Origin: Komagataeibacter xylinus
GTDB taxonomy: Bacteria > Pseudomonadota > Alphaproteobacteria > Acetobacterales > Acetobacteraceae
NCBI RefSeq assembly: GCF_004302915.1
Contig: NZ_QQBI01000025.1
Span: forward strand, 1-45,881
Direction: 5' to 3'
DNA: 45,881 nucleotides
Below, piece by piece: positions 8,365 through 14,816 of this stretch (positions are counted from its first letter, which is position 1; each line of letters opens with the position of its first letter). The translations under genes and the position numbers were made by a program. The notes under the pieces are model-generated. The model saw only the letters and a list, made by a program, of their open reading frames with translations, had not been told where the DNA came from and did not search any database.

Positions 8365-8973
8365 TCATTGTCGATTCCCTACGAACGGAACGTCGGGCTT
8401 GTGCCTGACACACTTTATGGCGACCCAAGTGTCGATAAGCAGCTGCATCCGTTTTCTAAGGTGTTCGCGGTCGGCGATCAGTCGATCCGCTTCCCTATGG
8501 CGAGTATCATCGTTCTGAGCCAGCATCTCGGTCTCGTAAGCAATCTGCCGGGACATCTCCACGTCAGGCATGGACGACAACGGCGCATAGGCCACCGGCA
8601 GGCTGATCGTCTGCCCGCGCGTCCGGCTGGCATCCGCCTGCACCCCGAACGTGGGCACTGTGGTGGCCGCATTTACGCTGAACTGACCGTCCTGCGTAAA
8701 CTGGCCGGAGAGCTGCAGCGTCACATCTCCGGCAATCATGCCCACCACCGGGTCGGGCGTATGCTGGCTGCACTGGGCGGCGCGCACGGCGCGCATGAAA
8801 CGGGCATCCTGCTCCGCCGTCCAGTCGCCCGCATGCGATACCGACACCACCCCAGCCTGCGCCAAGCTGGACTGGATGCCCGCCATGGCTGCCGGGATCG
8901 TGGTCTGCACGGGCGCCTGATGGGCGCAGGCAGATAGGCCGAGGGCGCAGGCCAGTGCCAAGACCGCCCTCAC
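8365..8973 (-). CDS. Phage-encoded lipoprotein
   Basis: Predicted lipoprotein of 202 residues. The signal MRAVLALACALGLSAC has a lipobox with the acylated Cys at residue 16. The mature chain has no domain I recognise; its C-terminal third (about 150-190) is helical and charged. The gene overlaps the preceding papain-like gene by 4 bp (ATGA), so the two are translationally coupled and probably work together. Late-operon lipoproteins in phages include Rz1-type spanins and superinfection-exclusion proteins, but this one is long and matches neither by eye. Confidence 0.75.
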   Translation of the reverse strand: MRAVLALACALGLSACAHQAPVQTTIPAAMAGIQSSLAQAGVVSVSHAGDWTAEQDARFMRAVRAAQCSQHTPDPVVGMIAGDVTLQLSGQFTQDGQFSVNAATTVPTFGVQADASRTRGQTISLPVAYAPLSSMPDVEMSRQIAYETEMLAQNDDTRHREADRLIADREHLRKRMQLLIDTWVAIKCVRHKPDVPFVGNRQ

Positions 8974-9788
8974 GCCACCCCCCGCAGATAGGCATCATTG
9001 GCCGCGACCAGCGCCTCCCAGTCCGGCTGGCTCGGTGCCAGAGCCGAGGCGGGCAGCAGCTGGCGCCACGCCAGCGCATGGGCTTCCATGATCCTGCTGC
9101 GCACCCAGCGCCAGGTCGCGCGCTGCGTGGTGCCCCAGGTGAGCAGGGTCACGATGTCCGTGTCATCCGTGCCGGTGTAATCCCAGCCCAGCAGGCAATG
9201 GCCGTTCGCGGGGTTGGGGTTCGGGTCACCGTGTCCGGCCGGGATGTCTGTATCCCACACCGGAGCCAGCGCGCCGTTCTCATCCTCCCACAGATCGGCG
9301 TCGGCCAGCTGCACGCCGAGATAGGCCGTCGATAGGCCTGCCATGACATTGCGCACGCCGTTCAGGTCAGCCGGATCCGCGCTGCCCCAGAGGGGGAATA
9401 GGGTCTGGTTGGTCACGGCATACCCATCGCGTAGCGCGGTGGTCAGTACATCGACCTCCACGCCGCCGCGATCCGTGCCCGGGTTGCCCGGCACGTAGCC
9501 AGTGGAGCGGGAATAGAACGCCACGGCCTGTAACGTGGTGATGCCGGTCTGGAACCCGTTCAGGGCGGACGTGGCGCGGATGTGGTTGCCAATCCCGGCC
9601 GAGGTACAATCTCCCAGCACGTCATTACCCAGCAGCAGTGGGGCAGGATCGATATGGCTGCGGTCCAGCCGGGCAGGGGCCTGCCGGGCCATGAAGCCAC
9701 GCATGGCCGACATGGAGGGCTGACCCGGGCGCGTCTGCGCAGGGCGACAGCCCAGCTTGCGGATTTGCGCAAGTTTGCGATTTGTCAT
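8970..9788 (-). CDS. Papain-like (C1-type) fold protein, possibly non-catalytic
   Basis: Protein of 272 residues with a papain-like arrangement. A Cys at residue 61 sits in LGDCTSAGIGNH, the His position is at 197 in ANGHCLLGWDY, and LLTWGT (about 215-220) replaces the usual NSWG, so the catalytic Asn appears to be lost. It has no signal peptide. It might be a peptidase, an amidase-like lysis factor or a structural relative of such enzymes. It is coupled to the downstream lipoprotein, and an IS element sits 12 bp upstream of its start, which cuts it off from the rest of the late operon. The fold assignment is by motif only. Confidence 0.6.
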   Translation of the reverse strand: MTNRKLAQIRKLGCRPAQTRPGQPSMSAMRGFMARQAPARLDRSHIDPAPLLLGNDVLGDCTSAGIGNHIRATSALNGFQTGITTLQAVAFYSRSTGYVPGNPGTDRGGVEVDVLTTALRDGYAVTNQTLFPLWGSADPADLNGVRNVMAGLSTAYLGVQLADADLWEDENGALAPVWDTDIPAGHGDPNPNPANGHCLLGWDYTGTDDTDIVTLLTWGTTQRATWRWVRSRIMEAHALAWRQLLPASALAPSQPDWEALVAANDAYLRGVA

Positions 9789-9812
9789 GGTGTTTCCAGG
9801 GTCTGTTGGGAA

Positions 9813-10178
9813 TTACTGTGAATTGATGATTGCGGCGGTGAGATAAATCATCGCTGCGAAAGATCTATCTGTCTTGTCGCTTCGCATGGCGATGCGCTTG
9901 AACTCCTTGAGCTTGCAGAAGAAGTTCTCGATAAGATGGCGCGCCTTGAACAGGGCTCCATCGAAGGGGCGCCTGTCGAGGCGGTTCCGACGCTGGGGAA
10001 TGACCACGCGGGCCCCTTGCGCGCGCAGGGCGTCCACGATCCAGTGCACATCGAATGCCTTGTCAGCAAGAAGCGCCCCAAAATCTGCCGGTTTGAGAAG
10101 CGGCGCCACCCCGACCGTGTCGTAATGCTGGCCGGGGACAAGCGTAAAGCGGACCAGATTGCCCACGGCGTCGGTCAT
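9813..10178 (-). CDS. IS5-family transposase, C-terminal frame (orfB)
   Basis: 121 residues from an internal Met, but the frame is open back to the shift site near 10240. It carries the second catalytic Asp (LLADKAFDVHWIVDALR) and the Glu region (RHLIENFFCKLKEFKRIAMR) of the DDE domain. It is expected to be made as a fusion with the upstream frame. Both frames look intact, so the element may be active. Confidence 0.88.
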   Translation of the reverse strand: MTDAVGNLVRFTLVPGQHYDTVGVAPLLKPADFGALLADKAFDVHWIVDALRAQGARVVIPQRRNRLDRRPFDGALFKARHLIENFFCKLKEFKRIAMRSDKTDRSFAAMIYLTAAIINSQ

Positions 10179-10204
10179 GGCGATGATCTTGGTCGACCAC
10201 CCCG

Positions 10205-10564
10205 TTACACTGCGTCCGATCGCCTGGTTTCGGGTCCCCCTTTTGCGCCCTGGCCGTGGCGGTGAACCCGGACCACCGTGCCATCGATCATCGCATATTC
10301 CATGTCCGCCTCGTCAGAAACAGCTTCAAAAAGCCGTTTGAAAACACCGGCTTTCATCCAGTCGCTGTAACGGGAATAGACGGAATTCCAATGTCCGAAA
10401 TACGTCGGAAGATCCCGCCATGGACTGCCGGTCCGGGCAATCCATAAGACTGCCTCGATGAAAAGACGGTTGTCCTGCCCGCTGCGCCCCCGGTCCGTTT
10501 TCTTGCCAAGGCACAGCGGTTCCATTTTCGCCCATTGGGCATCTGTCAGTATGAAGCGATCCAT
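10205..10564 (-). CDS. IS5-family transposase, N-terminal frame (orfA)
   Basis: 119 residues of a DDE transposase, starting MDRFILTDAQWAKMEPL. It holds the DUF4096-type domain (WIARTGSPWRDLP, about residues 42-54) and the first catalytic Asp in MEYAMIDGTVV (about residue 94). The frame ends early after GQGAKGG. A -1 shift on the AAAAGGGGG stretch (- strand, top 10236-10244) continues into TRNQAIGRS and the second frame, as expected for programmed frameshifting in this IS group. Confidence 0.9.
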   Translation of the reverse strand: MDRFILTDAQWAKMEPLCLGKKTDRGRSGQDNRLFIEAVLWIARTGSPWRDLPTYFGHWNSVYSRYSDWMKAGVFKRLFEAVSDEADMEYAMIDGTVVRVHRHGQGAKGGPETRRSDAV

Positions 10565-10623
10565 GCGGCGTTTGAATCACATTCAGATGCTTGAAAAAAG
10601 CATAATTCCCAACAGACCCCAAT

Positions 10624-10651
10624 AAAAAAGGCAGCTCCGGAGAGCCGCCTT
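10624..10651 (-). terminator. Intrinsic terminator, - strand, late operon
   Basis: The - strand reads AAGGCGGCTC, a CCGG-type loop, then GAGCTGCC with a run of T residues (A at 10624-10629 on top). One mismatch interrupts the stem. Before the IS insertion it would have stood directly upstream of the papain-like gene, like the other terminators of this operon. Confidence 0.75.
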
Positions 10652-10719
10652 GTGGTTGTATAATACGATTGATTGTTCTGATCGGATATGCGCCGTTAGC
10701 GTACTGTTTCCCTTGCGAA

Positions 10720-10740
10720 CTATACGCTTCTAGCGTATAG
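10720..10740. promoter_or_regulatory. Palindromic operator of the toxin-antitoxin genes
   Basis: Arms CTATACGC and GCGTATAG around 5 bp, ending just before the toxin start. A further partial copy, TAGCGTA, lies at 10697-10703. This is the expected place for autoregulation by the antitoxin. Confidence 0.65.
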
Positions 10741-10747
10741 GATGCCT

Positions 10748-11026
10748 ATGACGGCAACACATCACGCCTTTGACTGGCACGATGAAAAAAGCGCAGCGTG
10801 CCTTTCCACCCGTGGTTTCGATTTCATTTACGCTGCCCGCATTTTTCTTGGGGACGTGATCGAACGCGAAGACACCCGCAAGGATTACGGTGAAACACGG
10901 ATTCAGGCAGTCGGGATGATCGAAGGATGCCGTTACATGGTCGTCTACACGCGTCGCGGCGATGTGACGTGGATCATCTCTGCGCGCCGCATGCACGAGA
11001 AGGAGTGGAAGAAATGGCAAGGATGA
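10748..11026 (+). CDS. brnT: BrnT-family toxin
   Basis: Ribonuclease-type toxin of 92 residues (RelE/BrnT fold). The sequence runs FDWHDEKSAACLSTRGFDF, then RIFLGDVIEREDTRKDYGETRIQAVG and VVYTRRGDVTWIISARRMHEKE, matching the BrnT pattern including the final RR/KE residues of the active-site region. The start at 10748 is preferred over 10742 because AGGA (10739-10742) gives an SD. The toxin precedes its antitoxin, as in brnTA loci, and overlaps it by 13 bp. It reads against the prophage late operon, suggesting an inserted cassette. Confidence 0.85.
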   Translation: MTATHHAFDWHDEKSAACLSTRGFDFIYAARIFLGDVIEREDTRKDYGETRIQAVGMIEGCRYMVVYTRRGDVTWIISARRMHEKEWKKWQG

Positions 11027-11355
11027 CATTGCATCAGATCGCCCGGCACGGTGGAACCATCGACCGGGACAAGGTGAACGCCACCACGGAAGCTGATATC
11101 GACCGTCAGGCCCGTGAGGATGGGACGAATGATACAAGCCATCTGTCCGCCCCATACCCGACGCCCGCAACCGTGCGGAAGACCCTGCACATGACCCAGA
11201 AACAGATCGCGGATCTGACCGGCATACCTGTGGCGACATGGCGCAACTGGGAACAGGGGCGTGTGGGGCTGGATCCGGCTGTGCAGGCGTTGCTGCGTAT
11301 TCTGGGGCGGGAACCAGATGCGGCGCGCCGGGCATTGGATATGGCGGCGGAATAG
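11014..11355 (+). CDS. Antitoxin with XRE-type HTH, BrnA-like partner
   Basis: 113 residues. The N-terminal half is a linker that probably wraps the toxin. The C-terminal half is an XRE/HigA-like HTH (MTQKQIADLTGIPVATWRNWEQGR, about residues 60-83), followed by DPAVQALLRILGREPDAARRAL. It should neutralise the BrnT toxin and bind the palindrome upstream of the operon. Classic BrnA antitoxins carry a ribbon-helix-helix-type domain, so an XRE partner is a variant pairing. The start at 11014 lies inside the toxin gene. Confidence 0.75.
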   Translation: MARMTLHQIARHGGTIDRDKVNATTEADIDRQAREDGTNDTSHLSAPYPTPATVRKTLHMTQKQIADLTGIPVATWRNWEQGRVGLDPAVQALLRILGREPDAARRALDMAAE

Positions 11356-11469
11356 CGCGGACGCTACATTCTTCTCAATCGTTCGATGGTTCTGGCGCAG
11401 GCGGCCCAAGCGTGTCGTCAATCTGGCGTTTGCGCCGGGCCTTCTGTCACTCTGCCGAGTGCGTGAACA

Positions 11470-11600
11470 GTCATCGTGAATTGCGCGCCAAATAGGCCAG
11501 CAGGATGAAGCCCCCGAGCACGCCGCCAATGGTAATGGCAGCCCAGAGGGCGAAGATGCCGCCGGGCGTCATACCGTCACCCCCAGCATCCTGAGCGCCT
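11470..11600. repeat. 131-bp direct repeat, copy A
   Basis: Aligns without gaps to 12291-12421 with about 13 mismatches (about 90% identity by eye). It carries the last codons of the Tat-lipoprotein gene and a complete copy of the 33-residue membrane gene. Together the copies bracket the NTF2-like gene. Confidence 0.85.
11471..11572 (-). CDS. 33-residue membrane protein, duplicated copy
   Basis: Reads MTPGGIFALWAAITIGGVLG then GFILLAYLARNSR, one transmembrane helix with a basic C-terminus. It is a near copy of the protein at 12292-12393. The gene that should follow it by ATGA overlap is destroyed: that frame runs MTVHALGRV and stops after about 18 codons. This may be a relic of the duplication, or it may still be expressed. 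Confidence 0.5.
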   Translation of the reverse strand: MTPGGIFALWAAITIGGVLGGFILLAYLARNSR

Positions 11601-11610
11601 CCCAAGGTAT

Positions 11611-11991
11611 TTACTTGTCGAACTGAAGAAAAGCTTTGGAAAATACTGACCATTTTCCGTCTGTTTTGATCAGATTGACATATTCACAGCAGTCGGAGCC
11701 AATAGCATCATTTTCGATGATAATGCGTGCCACCGCCGTGACAGGGGTTATGTCGAGTATATCGATATGAGATGTAATTTCTGGGGAAGCTCCGTTGATC
11801 CTGACGAATTCGGCTGCCAGATTGCCCGTTCCCCCCACAAGTTCACCATCGACAATGCCATGCGTCACGACATCCTTATGAAATATGCCGGACATCATAT
11901 CGACACTGCCAGTGCGTAAGGCCTCGACATATCTCTCAAGGAGATCGCGAACATTTTTATATTCACTTACCGGTATATTTTTCTTGTTCAT
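11611..11991 (-). CDS. NTF2-like / lumazine-binding-like small protein
   Basis: 126 residues with the cone-shaped NTF2/SnoaL-type fold signature: an N-terminal helix VRDLLERYVEALRTGSVDMM, IFHKDVVTHGIVDGEL, and C-terminal strands ending EYVNLIKTDGKWSVFSKAF, close to the Lumazine_bd_2 group. The substrate is unknown. The start at 11991 has AAAGGA 7 bp upstream. The gene is AT-richer than its neighbours and sits between two diverged 131-bp repeats, so it looks like cargo inserted in the lysis region. It is not a usual phage function. Confidence 0.7.
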   Translation of the reverse strand: MNKKNIPVSEYKNVRDLLERYVEALRTGSVDMMSGIFHKDVVTHGIVDGELVGGTGNLAAEFVRINGASPEITSHIDILDITPVTAVARIIIENDAIGSDCCEYVNLIKTDGKWSVFSKAFLQFDK

Positions 11992-12160
11992 GATCAGTCC
12001 TTTTTTTGATCCAGTACATAACGACAGGCATAGAATTTTACATCTGTTACGAAAGGGTAGCAACATGAGTATTCCATGCGGTGCCTCTCATCGGTATTGG
12101 AGCGTATCGATATTCACCTTATCCACAACGAGGTGGTAGCAAAGGCGGTATTTTTAACCG

Positions 12161-12295
12161 CTACTCCAGCCCACGATTCCGCAACTGCGCCGCCACATAA
12201 AGCGCATGCAGCTTGAGCGGGACCGTGACCAGCAACCCGATGAGGACGACAACGCCGCCCGCACCGGAGATGACGCCCTCCATGAAGGGCGTCAT
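12161..12295 (-). CDS. 44-residue membrane protein of the lysis region
   Basis: Starts MTPFMEGVISGAGGVVVLIG and continues LLVTVPLKLHALYVAAQLRNRGLE. One transmembrane helix is followed by an amphipathic basic tail. Its ATG overlaps the stop of the preceding gene (ATGA), so it is translationally coupled. A holin or accessory lysis role is plausible from size and position but not shown. Confidence 0.55.
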   Translation of the reverse strand: MTPFMEGVISGAGGVVVLIGLLVTVPLKLHALYVAAQLRNRGLE

Positions 12296-12421
12296 CGTGA
12301 ATTGCTCGCCAGATAGGCCAGCAGGATGAAGCCCGCCAGCACGCCGCCGATGGTGCTGGCGGCCCAGAGGGCGAAGATGCCGGTGCGCGTCATGCCGTCA
12401 CCCCCAGCACCCTGAGCGCCT
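12291..12421. repeat. 131-bp direct repeat, copy B
   Basis: The partner of 11470-11600. Here the genes on either side are intact, so this looks like the resident copy. Confidence 0.85.
12292..12393 (-). CDS. 33-residue membrane protein of the lysis region
   Basis: Reads MTRTGIFALWAASTIGGVLA then GFILLAYLASNSR: one membrane helix and a short polar tail. It is coupled by ATGA overlaps to both the Tat-lipoprotein gene upstream and the 44-residue gene downstream. The size and the cluster of tiny membrane proteins fit pinholin or holin accessory genes. The function is inferred. Confidence 0.6.
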   Translation of the reverse strand: MTRTGIFALWAASTIGGVLAGFILLAYLASNSR

Positions 12422-12980
12422 GCTGCACCTGTGCCTGCGAGGGAGCAGGCGTGGCGCTGGCCATGGCCCCGACAGGGCGCCGCACGGCCACGCTGTCCAG
12501 CAGGGCCTTGAAGGCCGACACGATGGTGGCCAGCGCGTTCAGGGCGGTGTTGGCGTTGGAGAGATCGGTGCTGGCGACCTTGGTCTCCACGCCGGTGATG
12601 GCGGCGCTCAGGTCTTTCTCGACCGTGCCGAGGGCAGAGAGCACGCTGTCCACCCGGCTTTTCCAGTTCGTATCATCGTAGGTGATGGTCAGCGTGGATC
12701 CGGCAGCATTGGAGAAGGCGTTCAGGGCCGCGCCCAGGGCGGTATCACCCGCATTGATGATGGCCACGGTCGGCGTGCCGATGGCGCTGGCGAGGGCTGC
12801 GATGCTCAGGATGGTCGAGACGGCATTGAGGCCTGCCTGCCCGTAATCCTTAATGGCGGCCACGTTGAGCGTGAGGGTGGTGACGTCACCGTTTTTCGTG
12901 ACCGTGCAGGCCGTCAGGGCCACGCCTGCGACCAGGGCGGATGAACCGCGCAGGAAGGCGCGGCGGGTGGGGTTATGCAT
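12390..12980 (-). CDS. Tat-exported phage lipoprotein
   Basis: 196 residues. The N-terminus TRRAFLRGSSALVAGVALTAC combines a twin-arginine motif with a lipobox (Cys at residue 25), so export by Tat and lipid anchoring are predicted. The mature part is Ala-rich and helical, with a possible coiled region (about 110-165) and a Pro/Ala linker before the C-terminal VQQALRVLGVTA. No domain is recognised. It begins the small membrane-protein cluster and follows a structured intergenic element with a terminator. A host-envelope function such as exclusion or lysis timing is possible. Confidence 0.7.
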   Translation of the reverse strand: MHNPTRRAFLRGSSALVAGVALTACTVTKNGDVTTLTLNVAAIKDYGQAGLNAVSTILSIAALASAIGTPTVAIINAGDTALGAALNAFSNAAGSTLTITYDDTNWKSRVDSVLSALGTVEKDLSAAITGVETKVASTDLSNANTALNALATIVSAFKALLDSVAVRRPVGAMASATPAPSQAQVQQALRVLGVTA

Positions 12981-12998
12981 GGAGGACTCCCGTTCAAA

Positions 12999-13121
12999 AA
13001 CCGCCCGGCTGTGGGGCGGTTACTTTGGGTTGCAATTCAGGACATATTTTCGCCCTAAAGTTGCATATGATGAGAAGTGCAGCCCCGGAGTGCATCGGCC
13101 ATCCACCTAGCACCGGGGCTG
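12999..13121 (-). ncRNA. Structured intergenic element A (hairpin plus terminator)
   Basis: Read on the - strand: a hairpin with a 9-bp stem (top CAGCCCCGG 13080-13088 with CCGGGGCTG 13113-13121), three more pairs after a bulge, and a loop containing TGGATGGCCGAT. A linker with two GCAAC motifs follows, then an intrinsic terminator (AACCGCCC 12999-13006 with GGGCGGTT 13014-13021). A related element lies at 13505-13630 with the same loop and a different stem. The RNA nature is inferred. Confidence 0.55.
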
Positions 13122-13157
13122 TCTTCCTTAAATTCTGCGACCGTTCAGGCCCGCCGC

Positions 13158-13487
13158 TCAGCGCAGCGGCTGGCCGGGCACGACCGGGCGCGGGGCCTCG
13201 ACCTTTTCCGCCGCAGGCGCTGCGGCCGGGGTCGCGCTGGCCGTGGCAGGCTTGGTCTCGATCGCCGTTTTCAGGTCGGTGATGCCGGTGAGGATCTTCG
13301 TCACGGCGGCATCGATGCCCGCCAGATCGAGGTTGGGCGCGGCGCGGGCCACGATCACCGGCACCAGCGTTTGCAGCAGGGTGCCTGTCAGCTGGATGTC
13401 GGCCTGTGCCGTAGCCGTGTCGCGCTTGCCCAGCGCGGTCTCGATCAGGGTCTCGAGGGCAGGGATGGCGGTGGTTGCGTCAGCCAT
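13158..13487 (-). CDS. Phage protein of unknown function, Ala-rich
   Basis: 109 residues, mostly helical, with a Pro/Ala-rich tail (about 80-109). It has no signal or membrane segment. The start at 13487 follows GGAGAGACC within 10 bp of a terminator. It lies between the two structured intergenic elements, in the lysis/late region. The function is not recognised. Confidence 0.55.
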   Translation of the reverse strand: MADATTAIPALETLIETALGKRDTATAQADIQLTGTLLQTLVPVIVARAAPNLDLAGIDAAVTKILTGITDLKTAIETKPATASATPAAAPAAEKVEAPRPVVPGQPLR

Positions 13488-13504
13488 GGGTGGTCTCTCC
13501 CAAT

Positions 13505-13630
13505 AAAAAACCGCCTCACGGGCGGTTACTTTAGGTTGTATTTTGTTGCACGAAGTCGCGCTCAGGTTGCGTATCGTGCCCGCGCAGTCCCGGCCCTTAT
13601 CGGCCATCCAACCATGGGGCCGGGGCTGCG
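13505..13630 (-). ncRNA. Structured intergenic element B (hairpin plus terminator)
   Basis: Has the same layout as element A. A 14-bp stem (13583-13596 with 13617-13630, one wobble pair) carries a loop with the identical TGGATGGCCGAT. A linker with GCAACCT and ACAACCT motifs follows, then the terminator AACCGCC (509-515) / GGCGGTT (521-527) with T-run. It stands directly after the stop of the holin-like gene and ends just before the SD of the next gene. Confidence 0.55.
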
Positions 13631-13634
13631 CCAG

Positions 13635-13973
13635 TCAGGCAGGCGGGGAAGCCCGCGCTGGCGGCTTGCCGGGGCGCGTGGAGCCGGGCGGCACATCGAG
13701 GCGTTGCTCGACCGCGCTGCGCGGAACTGTTGCCGGGACCATCGCGGCCTTTTTGCCCGGCTGGTAGGCAGGCAGGTTCCACCCGCGCGCCTGGGCAATG
13801 GCGGTGACCACGGTCCAGACCAGCACCCATTTCGAGGTAGGGTCAGGCGGCCGCCAGAACCGCGCGATCAGCGCGCAGGTCGAGATCAGGAACGACAGGA
13901 CCACCACGACATCCCCGGCATACTGGGCCGGGAGCATCGAGAGCACATCCTGCAGCAGCGAGAAGGGGTCCAT
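13635..13973 (-). CDS. Holin-like membrane protein
   Basis: 112 residues. It has one clear transmembrane helix (GDVVVVLSFLISTCALIARF, about 20-39), a second hydrophobic segment (WVLVWTVVTAIAQA, about 49-62) and a long basic/Pro-rich cytoplasmic tail (TRPGKPPARASPPA). Position directly after the lysin gene and topology suggest a class II holin that lets the lysin reach the murein. No family signature is certain. Confidence 0.6.
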   Translation of the reverse strand: MDPFSLLQDVLSMLPAQYAGDVVVVLSFLISTCALIARFWRPPDPTSKWVLVWTVVTAIAQARGWNLPAYQPGKKAAMVPATVPRSAVEQRLDVPPGSTRPGKPPARASPPA

Positions 13974-13974
13974 G

Positions 13975-14406
13975 TCAGGCCTCGGCAGGCTGGGGCAGGG
14001 CAGGCAGGCCGTGCAGCGCCTGGTCGATCTGGGGCAGGGTGATGTGCCCCGGCCCGTTCTCCATCAGCGTGATGCCAAGGATCAGCTGCCGCATGGTCTG
14101 CGCATCGTTCAGGTCCAGCACGGTGCCGGGCTGCACGCCCATCCGGCTGCACAGGACATGAATGTAGGCCCCGGTGGGGTTCTCGCCGGGCGGCGCATAG
14201 ACGGAAATAATGCTGGCCACCGTGCTCAGGCCCCGCTGGCCGTAGTGCAGCAGCTGCTCGCGCAGCGCGCGGATGCCATCCGCCATGGTGGGGAAGGCGG
14301 CAAAGCGCGGGCAGGGCACGCCGGTTTCCAGATGCGCGCCGGGCTGGCGGGCAAAGTCGAGATTGCCGGGGTTGTTGTTGCGGATGCCGCGCGGGAGTTC
14401 GCTCAT
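13975..14406 (-). CDS. Lysin-like / 'structural protein P5'-type murein hydrolase
   Basis: 143 residues of the phage family starting RGIRNNNPGNLDF, with FPTMADGIRALREQLL, YAPPGENPTGAYI, MGVQPGTVLDL and a C-terminal ENG motif. Members occur in lysis or virion regions of many proteobacterial phages and are annotated as lytic transglycosylase or P5-like. It probably cleaves peptidoglycan during lysis. The start at 14406 is taken where this family begins; AAGGAA lies upstream. It sits between a coiled-coil membrane protein and the holin-like gene. Confidence 0.75.
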   Translation of the reverse strand: MSELPRGIRNNNPGNLDFARQPGAHLETGVPCPRFAAFPTMADGIRALREQLLHYGQRGLSTVASIISVYAPPGENPTGAYIHVLCSRMGVQPGTVLDLNDAQTMRQLILGITLMENGPGHITLPQIDQALHGLPALPQPAEA

Positions 14407-14441
14407 GGCGTCAGGTTCCTTATTCGGGGCATTGCCTGGGC

Positions 14442-14750
14442 TCATGGATGTCCACCGTGCAGGAGCTGGCCGAACCAGTCGCAAAACGGCGGATAGGCGA
14501 ACAGGGCGGCGGCGACGGTGCCGATCACGGTGATCAGGCCGACAATGGCCGCCCCGATCTGCTTGATGGCCTTCATGCCGCCGATGATCTGGCCCATGCA
14601 CTCGCGCATCTCGGTCGACAGGTCGCGCACCTCGCCGCGCAGGGCGCGCAGGTCGGTCTCGGTTGATTCGACCTTGGTCTCGACGCGGACCAGCCGGTCG
14701 CGCAGCTGGGGGTCATCACCGAACCCCAGCACTCTCCACAGAATGAACAT
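14442..14750 (-). CDS. Coiled-coil membrane protein (XhlA/holin-like)
   Basis: 102 residues from MFILWRVLGFG. A heptad-rich helix (RVETKVESTETDLRALRGEV, about 20-39) is followed by a C-terminal membrane helix (IGAAIVGLITVIGTVAAALF, about 66-85). This is the topology of hemolysin XhlA-type and related phage lysis accessory proteins. The start at 14750 is chosen because TGGAA lies upstream. An intrinsic terminator ends 17 bp before the start. Confidence 0.6.
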   Translation of the reverse strand: MFILWRVLGFGDDPQLRDRLVRVETKVESTETDLRALRGEVRDLSTEMRECMGQIIGGMKAIKQIGAAIVGLITVIGTVAAALFAYPPFCDWFGQLLHGGHP

Positions 14751-14766
14751 CAGATTTCCAGGCAAT

Positions 14767-14789
14767 AAAAAACCGCCTCAAAGGGCGGT
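14767..14789 (-). terminator. Intrinsic terminator between tail and lysis genes
   Basis: ACCGCC (14772-14777) and GGCGGT (14784-14789) pair, with a run of six A on top (T on the - strand). It lies after the tail-fibre accessory gene and just upstream of the next SD. Confidence 0.85.
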
Positions 14790-14816
14790 CGGGCAGGCGC
14801 GGGTTATGCGGCCGGG

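Larger units (their letters stand above)
9800..10619 (-). mobile_element. IS5-family (IS427-group-like) insertion sequence
   Basis: About 820 bp bounded by inverted repeats: GGGTCTGTTGGGAATTA at 9800-9816 and its exact complement at 10603-10619. It carries a two-frame transposase on the - strand, as in the IS427 group of IS5. It sits between a late-operon terminator and the papain-like gene, splitting that gene from its upstream region. I could not identify a convincing target duplication: CCA lies on the left and CAA on the right. Confidence 0.9.

Noticed and set aside
8242-8937. + strand frame opposite the phage lipoprotein
   Set aside because: The - strand frame has a lipoprotein signal, overlaps its neighbour by ATGA and fits the operon; the + frame has none of these.
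9797-10622. Target-site duplication for the IS5-family element
   Set aside because: CCA and CAA flank the ends, which do not match; the ends may be off by one base, so no duplication is claimed.
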